Source of the DNA: Myrica gale
Lineage: Eukaryota > Streptophyta > Magnoliopsida > Fagales > Myricaceae
Direction of reading: 5' to 3'
Length of the DNA stretch: 64,000 nucleotides
NCBI GenBank assembly: GCA_963930655.1
Contig: OZ005602.1
Coordinates: 26,301,840-26,365,839 of the forward strand
This document shows, piece by piece, positions 10,104 through 21,618 of the stretch. A program made the position numbers and the translations under genes. The notes under the pieces were generated by a model, which was not told the DNA's origin, searched no databases, and saw nothing but the letters and a program-made list of their open reading frames with translations. Positions within the stretch are counted from its first letter, which is position 1, and each line of letters starts with the position of its first letter.

Positions 10104-12900
10104 ATGGAAGCCGAGGCTCCAAGCTCTGACAGTGTAACCACAGTTGGCAAGGGAAACGGAGTTCTTGACCCTACGAAAGAGCTTGATGCTGGAGCTTTGC
10201 TTGTCCTCAAATCTAGAGGTCAGTAGCTTGTTTTCTCAATTGCTTTAGCTCTTCATGACCATGCTAGTATATGGGGAAGAGGAAGCACTTGAGGTTAGCA
10301 ACTTACCCAAAAAGGAAAAAGGGGCAAGTAAATTGAGAAGAGGAAATAGGTTAGCTAGTCACTTGTTCTTGAGTTGTCTTGACAATACTAAATTTTTTTC
10401 CTCTCTCTCTCTCTCTACCGCTACGGTTTGTTTCTCAGGCTCATGGCTGCACTGTGGGTACCATTTGACCGCCTCTATCGTGGCTCCGGCGCTTCTGAGT
10501 CTTCCCTTTGCGCTGGCCTTGCTAGGCTGGGTTGGGGGAGTTCTTTGCCTAATGCTTTTAGCTTTGGTAACTTTCTATTCCTATAATCTTGTATCCTTGG
10601 TTTTGGAGCATCATGCACAACTTGGTCAGCGCCAACTACGGTTCCGGGATATGGCTACAGATATTTTAGGTGGGTTATTAATTAGGAACTCTATCTCATT
10701 GATCCTCTACTAACTATTATATATCCTTAATGTTCAAGGTACGTATTTGAATGTGAACCCGTAAGATCTGAAAGAGATATTTGACTTCCACTTAAAAAGA
10801 AACAATCCAACCAGATCACTGAGTGATCGTGATCCGATTGCCTAGCCATATCAACCTCATAGCTGTCGGTCAGTCGGCCGATTTCCATTTAAGGTTGCTT
10901 TCGGCTCGACCAATTTGGGTCTGTCGCGTTTGAGACAATGTGTCCAGTTTTGACTCAGCCCATTCCAACACACAACCCACGATTGTATTGGGTTTTTCAT
11001 TGGCTGTTTTCCTGACTCCTATGTGTCTGTCACCATCTCTTCTGATGCTACTGTTGGCTTTATAACAATAGGAAGTAGAGCCAAAATTATTTATAATTTT
11101 TTAATTTTATCCAATTTGAAAGGAAAAACAGATGTAACATGCATTTAATAAAATGGACATTAATTACGGTGTGATTCGATTAAATATATCTACGTTGAGT
11201 TTTCTCTTCTCAAAATTGTGGACACTTATAGAAGGTCTGTACCCAGACCATTGGCTGCTATTAATTTTTTCTTGTTTTACTAATTCTTAACCTTTATGTT
11301 CGTGTAGTTCATTTACTTGCTCTCAGTCCCAAACGGGACGATGAAGCTTTTCCAGTTTATTATCATCTTTGGACTCCTACTGCTCTTCTTGGCTCAAATC
11401 CCATCCTTTCACTCCCTGAGGCATATCGATCTTCTCTCCCTCACCGTTTGTCTTGCTTACAGCTTCTGCGTCGTAGCCGGTTCAATATACATCGGTAGGG
11501 TTTCAGAAACACTGGTACATGCATGATCACAGGGTTTCATTGCACATGTATGGCATACATGCATAGAAACAAACACTTTTTTGACAGGACATTCCAAGAA
11601 TATTGCTCCTAAGAGGGACTATTCTGTGATTGGCTCCGGAGAAAATCGCTTTTTTGGTGCTGTTAATGCTGTTTCAATCATCGCTACCACATATGCTTCT
11701 GGAATTATTCCTGAAATACAGGTACAAGCAAGGCCGGACTACATTCATTTGTTACTAATAAAATCGTCAAAAAAATATAGGATTCGAGCGAGAATAATTT
11801 TTCCTTGTCACTTAATGGAGGAACGTTATAGTTCATATACAGAGCAGATATATAGTTAGTCCAAAAGTAAATAAGATAACTAAACTGCCATAGATTATTT
11901 CTATGAGCAGGCAACTATAGCTCCTCCAGTCAAGGGCAAGATGTTCAAAGGTTTATGCTTCTGTTATGCTGTTACAGTCACTACTTACTTCAGCGTTGCA
12001 ATCTCTGGGTATTGGGCATTCGGAAATGAGAACGGATTCCATCCGAATCCGTTCAGTCCGACCAAATCTGGGCAGTCAGGTGTGGGTCCCACACCCCTCC
12101 CTTGGTCGGCCAATCCAGACCGTTGGTCTGCTGGCCGACCAATTCCGACCGTCCAGTCGGACTGAACGGCCATCGGATGGAATCCGAACTCGACGGAAAT
12201 CAGGCTATGGGAACAGTTCTTTCAAATTTTATGGGTACTGAAAGGCCTTCGCTGCCAACTTGGCTGCTTTTTATGATCAATGCTTTCACTCTTCTGCAAA
12301 TAGCGGGTAACACAGTTGTAAGTCCACCGAATTCTTACACATGAAGTTTTACGGATCTAAGTTGCCTGTAACTTTACATGGATATACCGTGCAATCCAAG
12401 TGAAAAATTATAGATGATCTTCATAAGCAGTGGAAGAACACTGCTTCACGTTCATTCACTCCATCATTTCACCATTGACTTCTTCAGAACATGATACCGC
12501 CGCTGGAAATTATATATGCTGCAGGTTTACTTGCAACCAACAAATGAAGTATTTGAGAAGTGGTTTGCGGACCCCAAGATGGATCAATTTTCTATTCGAA
12601 ACGTCGTGCCAAGATTGATTCTCCGGTCCTTATCAGTGATTGTGGCTACAGTTTTTGCGGCTATGCTGCCCTTCTTTGGAGATGGGGGCCTTTGCCCTTT
12701 GGGTTCATTCGTCTAGATCTTATTTTCCCAATGGTTGTCTACAATCTGACTTTCAAGCCTTCAAAGCGCAGCCTAGTATTTTGGGGGGAACACATTAATA
12801 GCAGTAGCAGCTGCAGTTTTATCCGCGGTAGGTTGCATAGCATCGGTTCGGCAAATAGTTATTGATGCCAAAAGCATATCGTTTATTTGCTAACATATAA
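10104..12900 (+). pseudogene. GAT1-like transporter, broken copy 2
   Basis: Recognisable exons: 1 (10104..10218, starts MEAEAPSSDS), 2 (10439..10669), 4 (11308..11494), 5 (11588..11721), 6 (11911..12317) and 7 (12525..12900). Exon 3, which encodes the GPGWGKY region, is absent: nothing like it lies in 10670..11307. Joining exon 2 to exon 4 breaks the frame. Exon 6 carries a 173-bp MITE plus target duplication after WAFGN, which also shifts frame. Exon 7 has a deletion after PFFGD, an extra G in the WGEHINS region (12781 onward), and an extra base near 12874. Exons 1, 2, 4 and 5 remain clean, so the damage is fairly recent. A truncated product is possible; a working transporter is not. Confidence 0.9.
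12028..12193. mobile_element. MITE inserted in exon 6 of transporter copy 2
   Basis: Compared with copies 1 and 3, 173 bp are extra. CGGAAAT occurs on both sides (12021..12027 and 12194..12200) as a target duplication of at least 7 bp. The ends are inverted: the left end has GGATTCCATCCGA, the right end its complement, followed by GTTCAGTCCGAC and its complement. It is GC-richer than its surroundings and has no coding capacity. Allowing mismatches the duplication could be 8-9 bp, which would fit hAT or Mutator-type MITEs. Confidence 0.9.
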
Positions 12901-13872
12901 ATTAATTAATATAACAATTTATAGCAGATCTGAATATATAGTTATTGATTACCGGAACATATATATTCCGTGGGTAAGTTGTAAAACAAATGTTACGTGA
13001 ATTCTAAGTTCCATGTATATAAGTTGTTTGGAAATAGACTGTGTAACACCCCGAGTTTCAGTATGTGATATAAAAAGGCTGTCAAACGGAGAAAAGAGAC
13101 ACTGTTGATTAGTGCACGAAGTCTGCTTTTTATTATTAGATTAAAGAAGCAAATCATGGCCGTATCTACTCCACATGTCATTAGCTACATAAATTAATAT
13201 ATCAAAACAAAAATAAATAAATAATTGGCATCTTCCTCCCTGATTGCATTTATATTTGGCTCTTTGCCATCTTACACGGAGATCTTTGCTGAATCGTCCA
13301 AAACACTAGTAGTCAACCAAGCAGGAAGACCAAGGGCATATTAGAACTTTTCAGCGTTTCTTTGATCTCTTTTTTATGTTCTTAGTTAACATTGAGTCCT
13401 GCAATTAATGTATTTGAATATTTGGCCTTCTATAGCGATTAGCGACCAAGTTTACTAGACCATTTCAACGACGTCCTTATTAATTTCTACTTGGCACCCT
13501 CCGGTTATAATGGTGTTGACCTTTTACACCTTCAAACTCTCACCCACAGTCTTGGAGAGTGCAAAACATTAAAATTTCATAATAAGAGGATATAACGTGA
13601 ATTTATCACCAAGTTCAACATGATATATTGCCCCCATACTAGACTTTACTGCACATAATTCTACTTGCAGTCAACTCTTTGAAGGAGATAAGGAGTCAGA
13701 TTTCAAACTAACAGTTACTTTACCCTATGCTTTTGGTGTATTTTTTCAAAAATGATTCCAGCATGATATCTTAAAGATCTCGCAGTATATTACTGATAGA
13801 GCTGAAATTATAAATGACTCCAAAGATAAAAGGCGCAAAGTGTAATTATCCTTATATAAGAAAATAAATACA
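12901..13872. other. Intergenic region between transporter copies 2 and 3
   Basis: No gene is seen. At 13805..13848 there is an extra inverted copy of the first 45 bp of the MITE that starts at 13873, so a partial or nested MITE end is present. Confidence 0.4.
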
Positions 13873-14214
13873 CTTTGAGCCTTTTATCTTTGGGGTATAA
13901 TTTATAATTTGCATTCCGATACTTTAATTTTGAGATATTGAACCTCTTATATTCAACATTTTTGCAATGTGCACCCCGTACTCAATTTGACCATCTAAAT
14001 TGACGAATTCCGTTAACACTTAGCGGTCGACCGGTTCATGTGAGAGGCACGACGAGCCGGTCGACCGGTTCACATTTGACGAAATCTGTCAATTTAGACG
14101 GTCAAATCTGGTACGGGTGCACATTGCAAAAATGTTGAAGATAAATGATTAATGTCTCAAAATCAAAATATCGAAGTGCACAATGTAAATGACCCAAAAA
14201 ATAAGGCCTCAAAG
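13873..14214. mobile_element. MITE-like foldback element just upstream of transporter copy 3
   Basis: Two arms of about 150 bp are near reverse complements. The left arm runs from ctttgagccttttatctttg through 'attttgaga' and 'caacatttttgcaatgtgca'. The right arm carries the complement and ends 'aaataaggcctcaaag'. The centre holds two copies of the 10-bp palindrome 'ggtcgaccgg'. The element ends 77 bp before the copy-3 start codon, so it lies in or replaces its promoter. Confidence 0.8.
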
Positions 14215-14868
14215 GATATATATATTTCGGGAGAAAACCAAATGCATGTATATATTGATTCGCGAGCTTTTCGAGAGAAAGGAGGAGAGCGATGGCAGCT
14301 GTGGTTCCAAAATCCCTCACTAGTGTATCCTCCTCAGTCGGCAAGGAAAATGGCGTTCTTCCAGAGCCTGGAAAAGAGCTCGATGCTGGGGCTTTGTTTG
14401 TTCTCAAATCCAAAGGTTAGGAAGTAATATAGTTGTTTACTTTTATTCAAAATCCCAAAGCCTGAAAGCCTTCGTATATGGTACTTTATCACCTTCCCAT
14501 GAGGGCTGTGTCCTGCAGATATTATACTGTTCGTTTTGCGATAACAGCTAGCTTCGTGTTGAACTGGTCGAAACAAGTTTAGATCTTCCAATTACCAAAG
14601 GCTATGTGCCTATGTATAACTTAAATTTGTTGTATCAGGGTCATGGGTCCACTGTGGGTACCATTTGACCACATCTATCGTGGGTCCGCTGATTCTGGGT
14701 CTTCCCTTTGCGCTAGCCTTGTTAGGCTGGGTTGGCGGAGTTCTTTGCCTGACCCTTGCAAGTTTGGTGACTTTCTATTCCTATAATCTTCTGTCGGTGG
14801 TTTTGGATCACCCCGCACAGCTTGGTCAGCGCCACCTTCGGTTCCGAGACATGGCCAGAGATATTTTG

Positions 14869-15300
14869 GTTATGTTAACGGCTGTGTTTGCAAAACTCAA
14901 CATTTCCAACATTTTATCTCTCTCCTAATAAAATACTCCAATATAATCTCTCTCTCTCATAAAAAAATATAAAAAATTACAAAAACTATAAAAAAATTAC
15001 CTCTCTTCACCTTTTCACTAAACTCAATACCAACACATATTCTCATACCCAACATTTTACAACACAAACACAACCTTGTTTAAGTTTTCAGAAAGTTTTC
15101 AAAAACTTCTAACTTACTTTTTCACCAATTTTAATAATTTTTTCATTAATTTTAATACATTTTCACCAATTTCAATAACTTTTTACAAATTTTAACAACT
15201 TTTAACTAATTTTTAATCAATCCTACAAAAATCTACGCTACTTCAAAAAAAAACACAAAAATAAAAAATATTTTGAGAACTAAGCCAAACGTAGCCTTTA
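14869..15300. repeat. Dispersed 'gtgtttgc' MITE-family sequence in copy-3 intron 2
   Basis: AT-rich sequence from 'gctgtgtttgcaaaactcaa' to 'acacaaacacaacc', then more poly-T/A with 'ttttcaccaatttt' repeats. It closely resembles 59346..59524 and 59721..59897 (shared 'aatactacaatataatct', 'actaaactcaataccaac'). It may have displaced the normal donor context, since it begins about 10 bp after the damaged exon-2 end. Confidence 0.6.
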
Positions 15301-16262
15301 AGGGGTAATCTGCATTGATCTCCATCTTCTTCTCAGGTCACTTGATTATCCCTTATAACTAATTATCTACTGACCTTTTGTCCAAGGTTAGTAGTACTGA
15401 CACGCCTGGGATCCAGGAGATCTATGGACCAAAATTAGATTATATATTTTGCACCAAAACCTGCATAATCCAGATAATACTTTTTCTATGCATTTGGCAG
15501 GACCTGGATGGGGCAAATATTGCATCGGCCCACTTCAGTTTTTTTGTTTTTTATCTAAGCCCCACTTCAGTTTGGAATATGCTATGGAGCAGTAATTGCT
15601 AGCAGTCTTATAGGAGGACAGAGTCTTAAGGTCAGTTCTGTCACTGCACCCCTTCAGACGTCTTAATTGACCCTAAATTTTAAATTTAGCAATCAACATC
15701 TCGTCTTAAAAGTATCTAAAGATCCTTTTCACTGGAGACGGGACAGGGACAGCCAAACTTATCCTTACCTTTCAGATCATGCCAGCCAAACTGCTTTATT
15801 CACCTTTCAGTGTTGGGGGCTGGAGCTTCCCATTTCGCTTGTTTTGTTTTTTACTTACTTTTTCATAGCAAATTAATGTGAAGTTCCCCCACTTTGCTTT
15901 GACTCGAAGAAAGATAGCATTTTTTTTTGTTATATTTGTGGTGAGGGTGACATTAAAAAAATACATAAGGACTGTTTGAAAAAAAAATCCATGATATCCC
16001 TTTAGTTGGAAAAGAGAGCAAAGAAAGAAGAGAAATGGTAATATCCATAGAGCAATTTTTTTTAAAAAAAAACTATTTTATCTAGTTTCCTATTTCTTTA
16101 ATTAATTATTTTCCTTTCTTGCAGTTCATTTACTTGCTCTCATATCCAAATGGGACAATGAAGCTTTACCAATTTATTGTAATCTTTGGAGTCTTTATGC
16201 TGTTCTTGGCCCAAATTCCTTCATTCCATTCCCTAAGGCATATCAATCTTGTCTCTCTCATC

Positions 16263-17851
16263 CAGTGGCGGAGCCAGAAACCCAATTAATGGGGGGCAAA
16301 CTTATAAGGAAAAATGACAAAAAAAAATTTTTACTACTTAATGCAAAAAAATATCTTCAGAGTATAAATAAAAAAAAATTAAGGACTAAAAACACTAAAA
16401 ATATTGAAATACACGTACCGTACTATTTGCTGATACTGAGAGGTGACATTAAAGATTAAATTCTTGTTGTTCAAGACACCAATAGAGCATCAACTAATCA
16501 CACAAACAAAAGTATTTATATATATATATATTCTTTGTAAAACAAAACACATAAATGAAATAAAGTATTTTCAGCAATATAACTTTTTACTTCCATGAAT
16601 GAAGTACTTATTTTTGTTGCCAGAAAGGATGTGCCCTATGCTCAATAAGTCCTGCTGAATTTGTTGGGATCTGTAAAAAGAAAACATAACACATAAATGA
16701 GAAAAATAAACAATTATTGTATTTCTATTATTCTTGAAAGAAATAATAGCAAATCGAAGCATATTGGAAAAAGAAGCCAAATTATCCAAAGTTCAAAAAG
16801 AATCCAGGTTCCGATGACATAAAAATACTTCTCACCCTTGCTATAGTTTTTTTAGTGTGACAGTACTATTGAACACGAGCTTCTCAAGAGTGGAATCTCT
16901 ATCAACAATAAAATAACCCGAAATTGAAAGGAGAAAATACATACTTGGTAAATGATAATAGAAAAAAAATTTGGACAAAAAGTTCAATTTTAACATCCAA
17001 ATAACTATTCTACTCCCCTTACAAAATGAGAAAACAGAAAAATCGTAGTTCAAAGGCTAAATTAATGACTAAAATTTTGAAGAAATAGATTTATAATTTG
17101 ATCCAAACGTCACAAATTACAATGGAAAAGAAGTTCCACCTTTAGAGAAAGACAATTAAAAACAAGTTAATCTCATGGGCTATGAAAAATCAGACCTAAA
17201 CAAACAAAAGATAGATGAAAATGAGTCTTACTTCAACTTTGGATTTTCATAAATTGTGGAGAAGTCAGACATATAAAATTAGATGATGATAGTAACAATA
17301 AAATGATATAACCAATGATTCTCTAGTAAGTAAAGATGGACACACAACACACTTGAATAATTGAATTATCACTTATCCAACAAGAGCACACCATCCCCTT
17401 TCTCAGTATTTGCGATATCCAAATTCTCAACCAAGTCCAACATAAAAGACAAAAGAACAAAAAAAAAAGCAGTACTAGAATAGTGAAAACATTTATTTCA
17501 ATTATTACAACACACAACGATTATCAGGAATCAGGAGAAGTATATGAAATATTCGTCGCAAAATTCACGACAACGTCGACAAGTTAATATAGGATTTCAA
17601 ATTTTGACATAAATAAATATCTCTCTGATTATTCTTTTAATTTGATTTTGAGGTATTGGGCTGCTTGGGTTTTAAGGGGGGCGGGCTGATTCATCTAGGC
17701 AGGTAAGGGGGCAAGCATAATTTTTATTTGGCCAAGGGGGGCAAACCTAATAAAAAAAATAAAAAATAAAAAAAATTGCATGTAAAAAAATTTTTTGGGG
17801 GGAGCCAACCGGGGCAATGGCCCCGGTTCGCCCCCCCTCCCTCCGCCGATG
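16263..17851. mobile_element. Non-autonomous hAT-type element in exon 4 of copy 3
   Basis: A perfect 8-bp target duplication CTCTCATC flanks it (16255..16262 and 17852..17859). The terminal inverted repeats are CAGTGGCGGAG on the left and the complement of CATCGGCGGAG on the right. Removing it restores the exon. Eight-bp duplication and CA-G termini fit the hAT superfamily. It is 1589 bp with no transposase frame I can recognise, so it is probably mobilised in trans. It shares blocks with 60399..61593 ('actgagaggtgaca', 'aaatgacaaaaaaaaatt'). A hairpin-forming G-run/C-run lies near its right end (17797..17833). Confidence 0.93.
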
Positions 17852-19276
17852 CTCTCATCCTTTGCCTTGCCTACACCGCTTGTGCTACAACCGGTTCAAT
17901 ATACATTGGTAAGAAAACTTCAAAACCACAATGACATGCAAAACAATTCTTTAGTCTATACACATATTTACACGCAATATTGATTTGACAGGACATTCCA
18001 AGAACGCTCCTAGTAGGGACTATTCCATACATGGCTCCACAGGAAATCGAGTTTTTGGTGTTGTTAATGCTGTTTCAATCATTGCTACCACATATGGATG
18101 TGGGATTATTCCTGAAATACAGGTGGGCTGAGTCATTATTATATTTATTAATCTTAAGAGTTTTACAATATTGCTCCCTGCGACCGTACTCAGAACAAGC
18201 TTGTTAGGTGCATTCGAATATCATAAAAGACTTGAATTTCGCTCTCTGACACCAATTTGTTTTAGATGGTGACGGTTCGGCGGTACAACACTTGAAATGC
18301 AATTCTCTATGTTAACGGCAGTTCCCGTTTTGGGGCTTGTATTTATGGCTTAGTTTTGAACAAAAATTGGATTCTAAAATTGCCTTGCATCTCTGCCATG
18401 TGCAGGGCGACTATAGCTCCTCCAGTCAAGGGCAAGATGTTCAAAGGTTTATGCATTTGTTACACTGTTATAGTCACAACTTATTTCAGCGCTGCAATTT
18501 CTGGGTATTGGGCATTCGGCAATCAGGCCATGGGAACAGTGCTTTCAAATTTTATGGGCAAAGGAAATCAGCCTTTGCTGCCTACTTGGTTTCTCTTGAT
18601 GACAAATTCTTTCACCCTTCTCCAAATATCGGCTGTCTCAGTGGTACGTGCTACTCATAAACTACAATTTAAGCCTGAGAAATTCCAAGGGTTTTGTCCT
18701 CTATATATGAAGAGAGGCACGCAGCATGGAAAACCCTGCTTGACTCCTTCACAGTTCATCTCCATCTCTTGGCAGAATTGAATTTTACTTATACATGACA
18801 TTGGTTAAACTGCAGGTTTACTTGCAACCAACAAATGAAGTGTTTGAAAAGTTGTTTGCAGACCCGAAAATGGACCAATTTTCCATTCGCAACGTCGTGC
18901 CAAGACTGATTTTCAGGTCCTTGTCAGTGATTATTGCTTCACTTTTCGCTGCGATGCTGCCTTTCTTTGGAGATATTCTGGCACTCTTTGGGGCATTTGG
19001 ATGCATTCCTCTATATTCTGGCACTCTATATATTCCCAATGGTCGTCTATAATGTGACTTTCAAGCCCTCAAAGCGTAGTCTAATCTTTTGGGTGAACAC
19101 ATTGATAGCAGTAGTATCCTCACTGTTGTCCGCCGTAGGTGCTGTGGCATCGGTTCGACAAATGGTTATCGATGCCAAAACATATCGCTTGTTTGCTAAC
19201 GTGTAGAAGTATACATATTACGGGAAGCTGATAGAGTAAAAGATTGAAGGACGATATAAGTGGTTCTTGATTAAGC

Positions 19277-19376
19277 AGTGAAAGATGTTTGGAAGATCGC
19301 TGCAAAATAAATTGTATTTGTTCTTCGTGTTCTCTCATATGATTAGGCACCTTAGTCCGGTTTCGTTCCCAGGCTA
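19277..19376. repeat. Direct repeat partner of 21279..21376
   Basis: From 'gtgaaagatgtttggaagat' to 'cgttcccaggctaa' it matches 21282..21376 ('gtgaaagatgttgggaagat' to 'cattcccaggtta') with scattered changes. The second copy continues into LINE gag sequence on the minus strand, so this copy may be a LINE-derived fragment just downstream of transporter copy 3. Confidence 0.6.
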
Positions 19377-19489
19377 ACCATATTGTTTCCGATTGCCATG
19401 TTCGTATTGGAGGAACTATTTATCTGGAAAACCAAATTCACTACAAATCATATCGCTTGTTTGTTGATTGGTTCGGGTTTGGGACTGTG

Positions 19490-20573
19490 AAGGTACTTTG
19501 GTGAGCACGGGTGGCCATCATCGACCATATTCGAGAAGCCTCCGAAGGCCGATGAGGACCGAGCCAAGTTGATTGATACTCTTCAGGTATTATCTTTTTT
19601 GCTGCTGCTTTTTTTTCAGTGTTTGGATTGTTCTATTTCTTGTTTGGCTGCTAAGAAAATGTGAAATCGTGACTAGGAGAAGGTATTAAATGGCTTAGTA
19701 GTCCTCAAATAAAGCAACAGAGTTCTTAATTCTTGAAATCTCCCTTTTAGGAGCTGAGAATCAAATAAGAAGTTTTAATGAACCTTAGTTGTTGTTGGCC
19801 GTACTTTGGTAAAGTATCAATGTCTTGGAAATGAACCTCAAGGAAAAATTTAGTCTTAATTTGTTTCATTTTTCTTGAGAAGATTATGGTGAGAATGCGA
19901 GTGTACTCTACTACCCTACTCTTATTTTCTTCTCAGAATTGAATGAAGGACAAGTCTTGTAGTATGAACTAGAAATTCTCGAATTCTATATTTAGTACTA
20001 CAAACTTAGACCTTTAGATATGGATTTCAAAAAGTGGAATGGGAGGCCTGAAATCCAATATCTTTATGCTTGAGGTGGAAATTGGTTCCAGAGCATTTCT
20101 ACATTTCCTATGGAATGTGGTCTTCTTTATTTTGAGGAGTATAGTAAATGAAATAGAAGCTTTAGAGTTTTAAATTATCCATTGGTTCCCATCAATACCC
20201 GTTGTAAATATGTTACTCTTTTGTAACTATCTCTTTTATCCTCTACCGTATTGATCCTTTTATGCTTTTGCAGGATTGGAAGACTGAAAGGTACAAAGAA
20301 ATAATCAAATCTGGAAGTGTAAGGATAAGTTTACGTTCCTTGTGCTCAAATTTTCCTTGGTTACTGCATGTTCAGAGCACTTGCAGTTTTTCATAGGCAG
20401 GTAAATATAATTTATATCTATGTTTTGCCTGGATTCATTTGCTTTTTGCATGATAGGGGGTTCTTTTGCTTCTGCGTTTGCAGGGAATACTTCGTAGAAA
20501 TGTTAAACCTGACAATTTCCTTTTCTCTCGGAAGACTAATAAAGGTTATCTTATCGACTTTAACCTTGCCATG
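19490..20573 (+). pseudogene. Protein-kinase gene relic (CDC7-like catalytic-loop exon)
   Basis: At 20478..20573, an exon-like block reads NVKPDNFLFSRKTNKGYLID followed by FNLAM, then a GT donor. This is a kinase catalytic loop (normally HRDVKPxNF) and a DFN metal-binding motif, of the kind I recall in plant CDC7-like kinases. Upstream, 20368..20402 reads MFRALAVFHRQ, fitting the helix before the HRD loop. Further upstream, 19500..19587 reads FEKPPKADEDRAKLIDTLQ before a GT, of unknown family. HRD itself is lost (RRN), and no complete kinase domain is present. The relation of the upstream block to the kinase is uncertain. Confidence 0.5.
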
Positions 20574-20929
20574 GTTAGTTACACGTTTCTTCTTATCTTA
20601 ACACTAGCTTCTAGTTTGTTTTCACTTGATTTTTCCCCTAGTTTTCATTAGATTGTAATCTGGAAGTTTGCTTTTGTATTTCTTTACTGTGTTTGACTGG
20701 ATTTATCTCAAAATCGTGGAAACACTGGTACGCTATGTTTCCTCTCTAGTTTAGTTTAATCTCTCATTTTCATAACTACAGTGGAATTGACACTGGACTG
20801 CGTGCCTTCTTTTTATTTCATAAAAATCAATTAGAAGGGAAAAAGAAAAGAAGAAATCTAAGTTGTCGTTCATAATTCCTGCCCTTAAACAAAATTTCTG
20901 CCTCCGCCACCGGAAGGTGACATTTGTCT

Positions 20930-21290
20930 ACAAGGTTTAAAGTTGGGAAGATTGGGAACCCAAGGGTCTTCCCCATTTTCGAGATTCTAATCCAGCGCCT
21001 TAGCTTTCATCTTTGTACCGAAACGATAATTAGGGTCCGTAGGATAAAAACGAACTTCACAGGAATTTTGGGTATGACCCAATTTGCCACAACCAAAGCA
21101 AAATTCAGAGATATTTTCATATTTCAACTGTATCCAGCAGTCACTCGTTTCCTTCTTCTTCTGATAACACCCAGGGACCAAAGGTTTCCTCACGTCAAGC
21201 ATAACCTGGACTCGAAAGAACTCAGTACACCAGACACCCATTGCAGATTTTTTGAACTCATAATCAAGCACAGACTACTAGTGAAAGATG
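20930..21290 (-). pseudogene. LINE-type gag fragment with CCHC zinc knuckle
   Basis: The minus-strand frame 20987..21271 holds FRVQVMLDVRKPLVPG and then CFGCGKLGHTQNSC, a CX2CX4HX4C knuckle. This arrangement is typical of the DUF4283/zf-CCHC_4 ORF1 of plant L1-type LINEs. No endonuclease or reverse transcriptase follows before the copia element at 21619, so it is truncated. Confidence 0.7.
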
Positions 21291-21376
21291 TTGGGAAGAT
21301 CACCGCAAAAAGAAATTGTATTTGTTCTTCATGGTTAAGTTGTCACCTCGCTCCGGATTCATTCCCAGGTTAGGAG
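21279..21376. repeat. Direct repeat partner of 19277..19376
   Basis: See 19277..19376. The two copies bracket the kinase relic and most of the LINE gag fragment. Confidence 0.6.
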
Positions 21377-21618
21377 AACTAATCGACTGCAATATGCAAC
21401 TTCTATACCTGAAAAAAGGATGTTGTGCTGAGGATCAGAATAACACCGGCCGACACCATTGGTTTTACACTGCGTAGCAGAAAGTGGTCAAAAGAAGACG
21501 GATTGAAAGGACATGCATGCAGCGCGTGAAACATGAGTTCCTTGCTAGGACTCGTACGTATGTTATATGATTGTTCTTGTCTTCAACATCGTTAATTAGT
21601 GGACGTAGGCCGGCAAGA

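Larger units (their letters stand above)
14292..19206 (+). pseudogene. GAT1-like transporter, broken copy 3
   Basis: All seven exons are found: 14292..14415, 14639..14868, 15501..15630, 16125..17908 (split by an hAT), 17992..18122, 18406..18643 and 18816..19206. Lesions: exon 2 is one base short at its donor; exon 3 has a 32-bp insertion flanked by copies of CCCACTTCAGTTT; exon 4 is split by the hAT element 16263..17851; exon 6 has one extra G at its acceptor; exon 7 contains a partial duplicate of 'atattctggcactct' that shifts frame before the last 60 codons. Without the hAT, exon 4 is exactly 187 bp, as in copies 1 and 2. The start reads MAAVVPKSLT and the end AKTYRLFANV, typical of GAT1. 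No intact product is expected. Confidence 0.92.
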
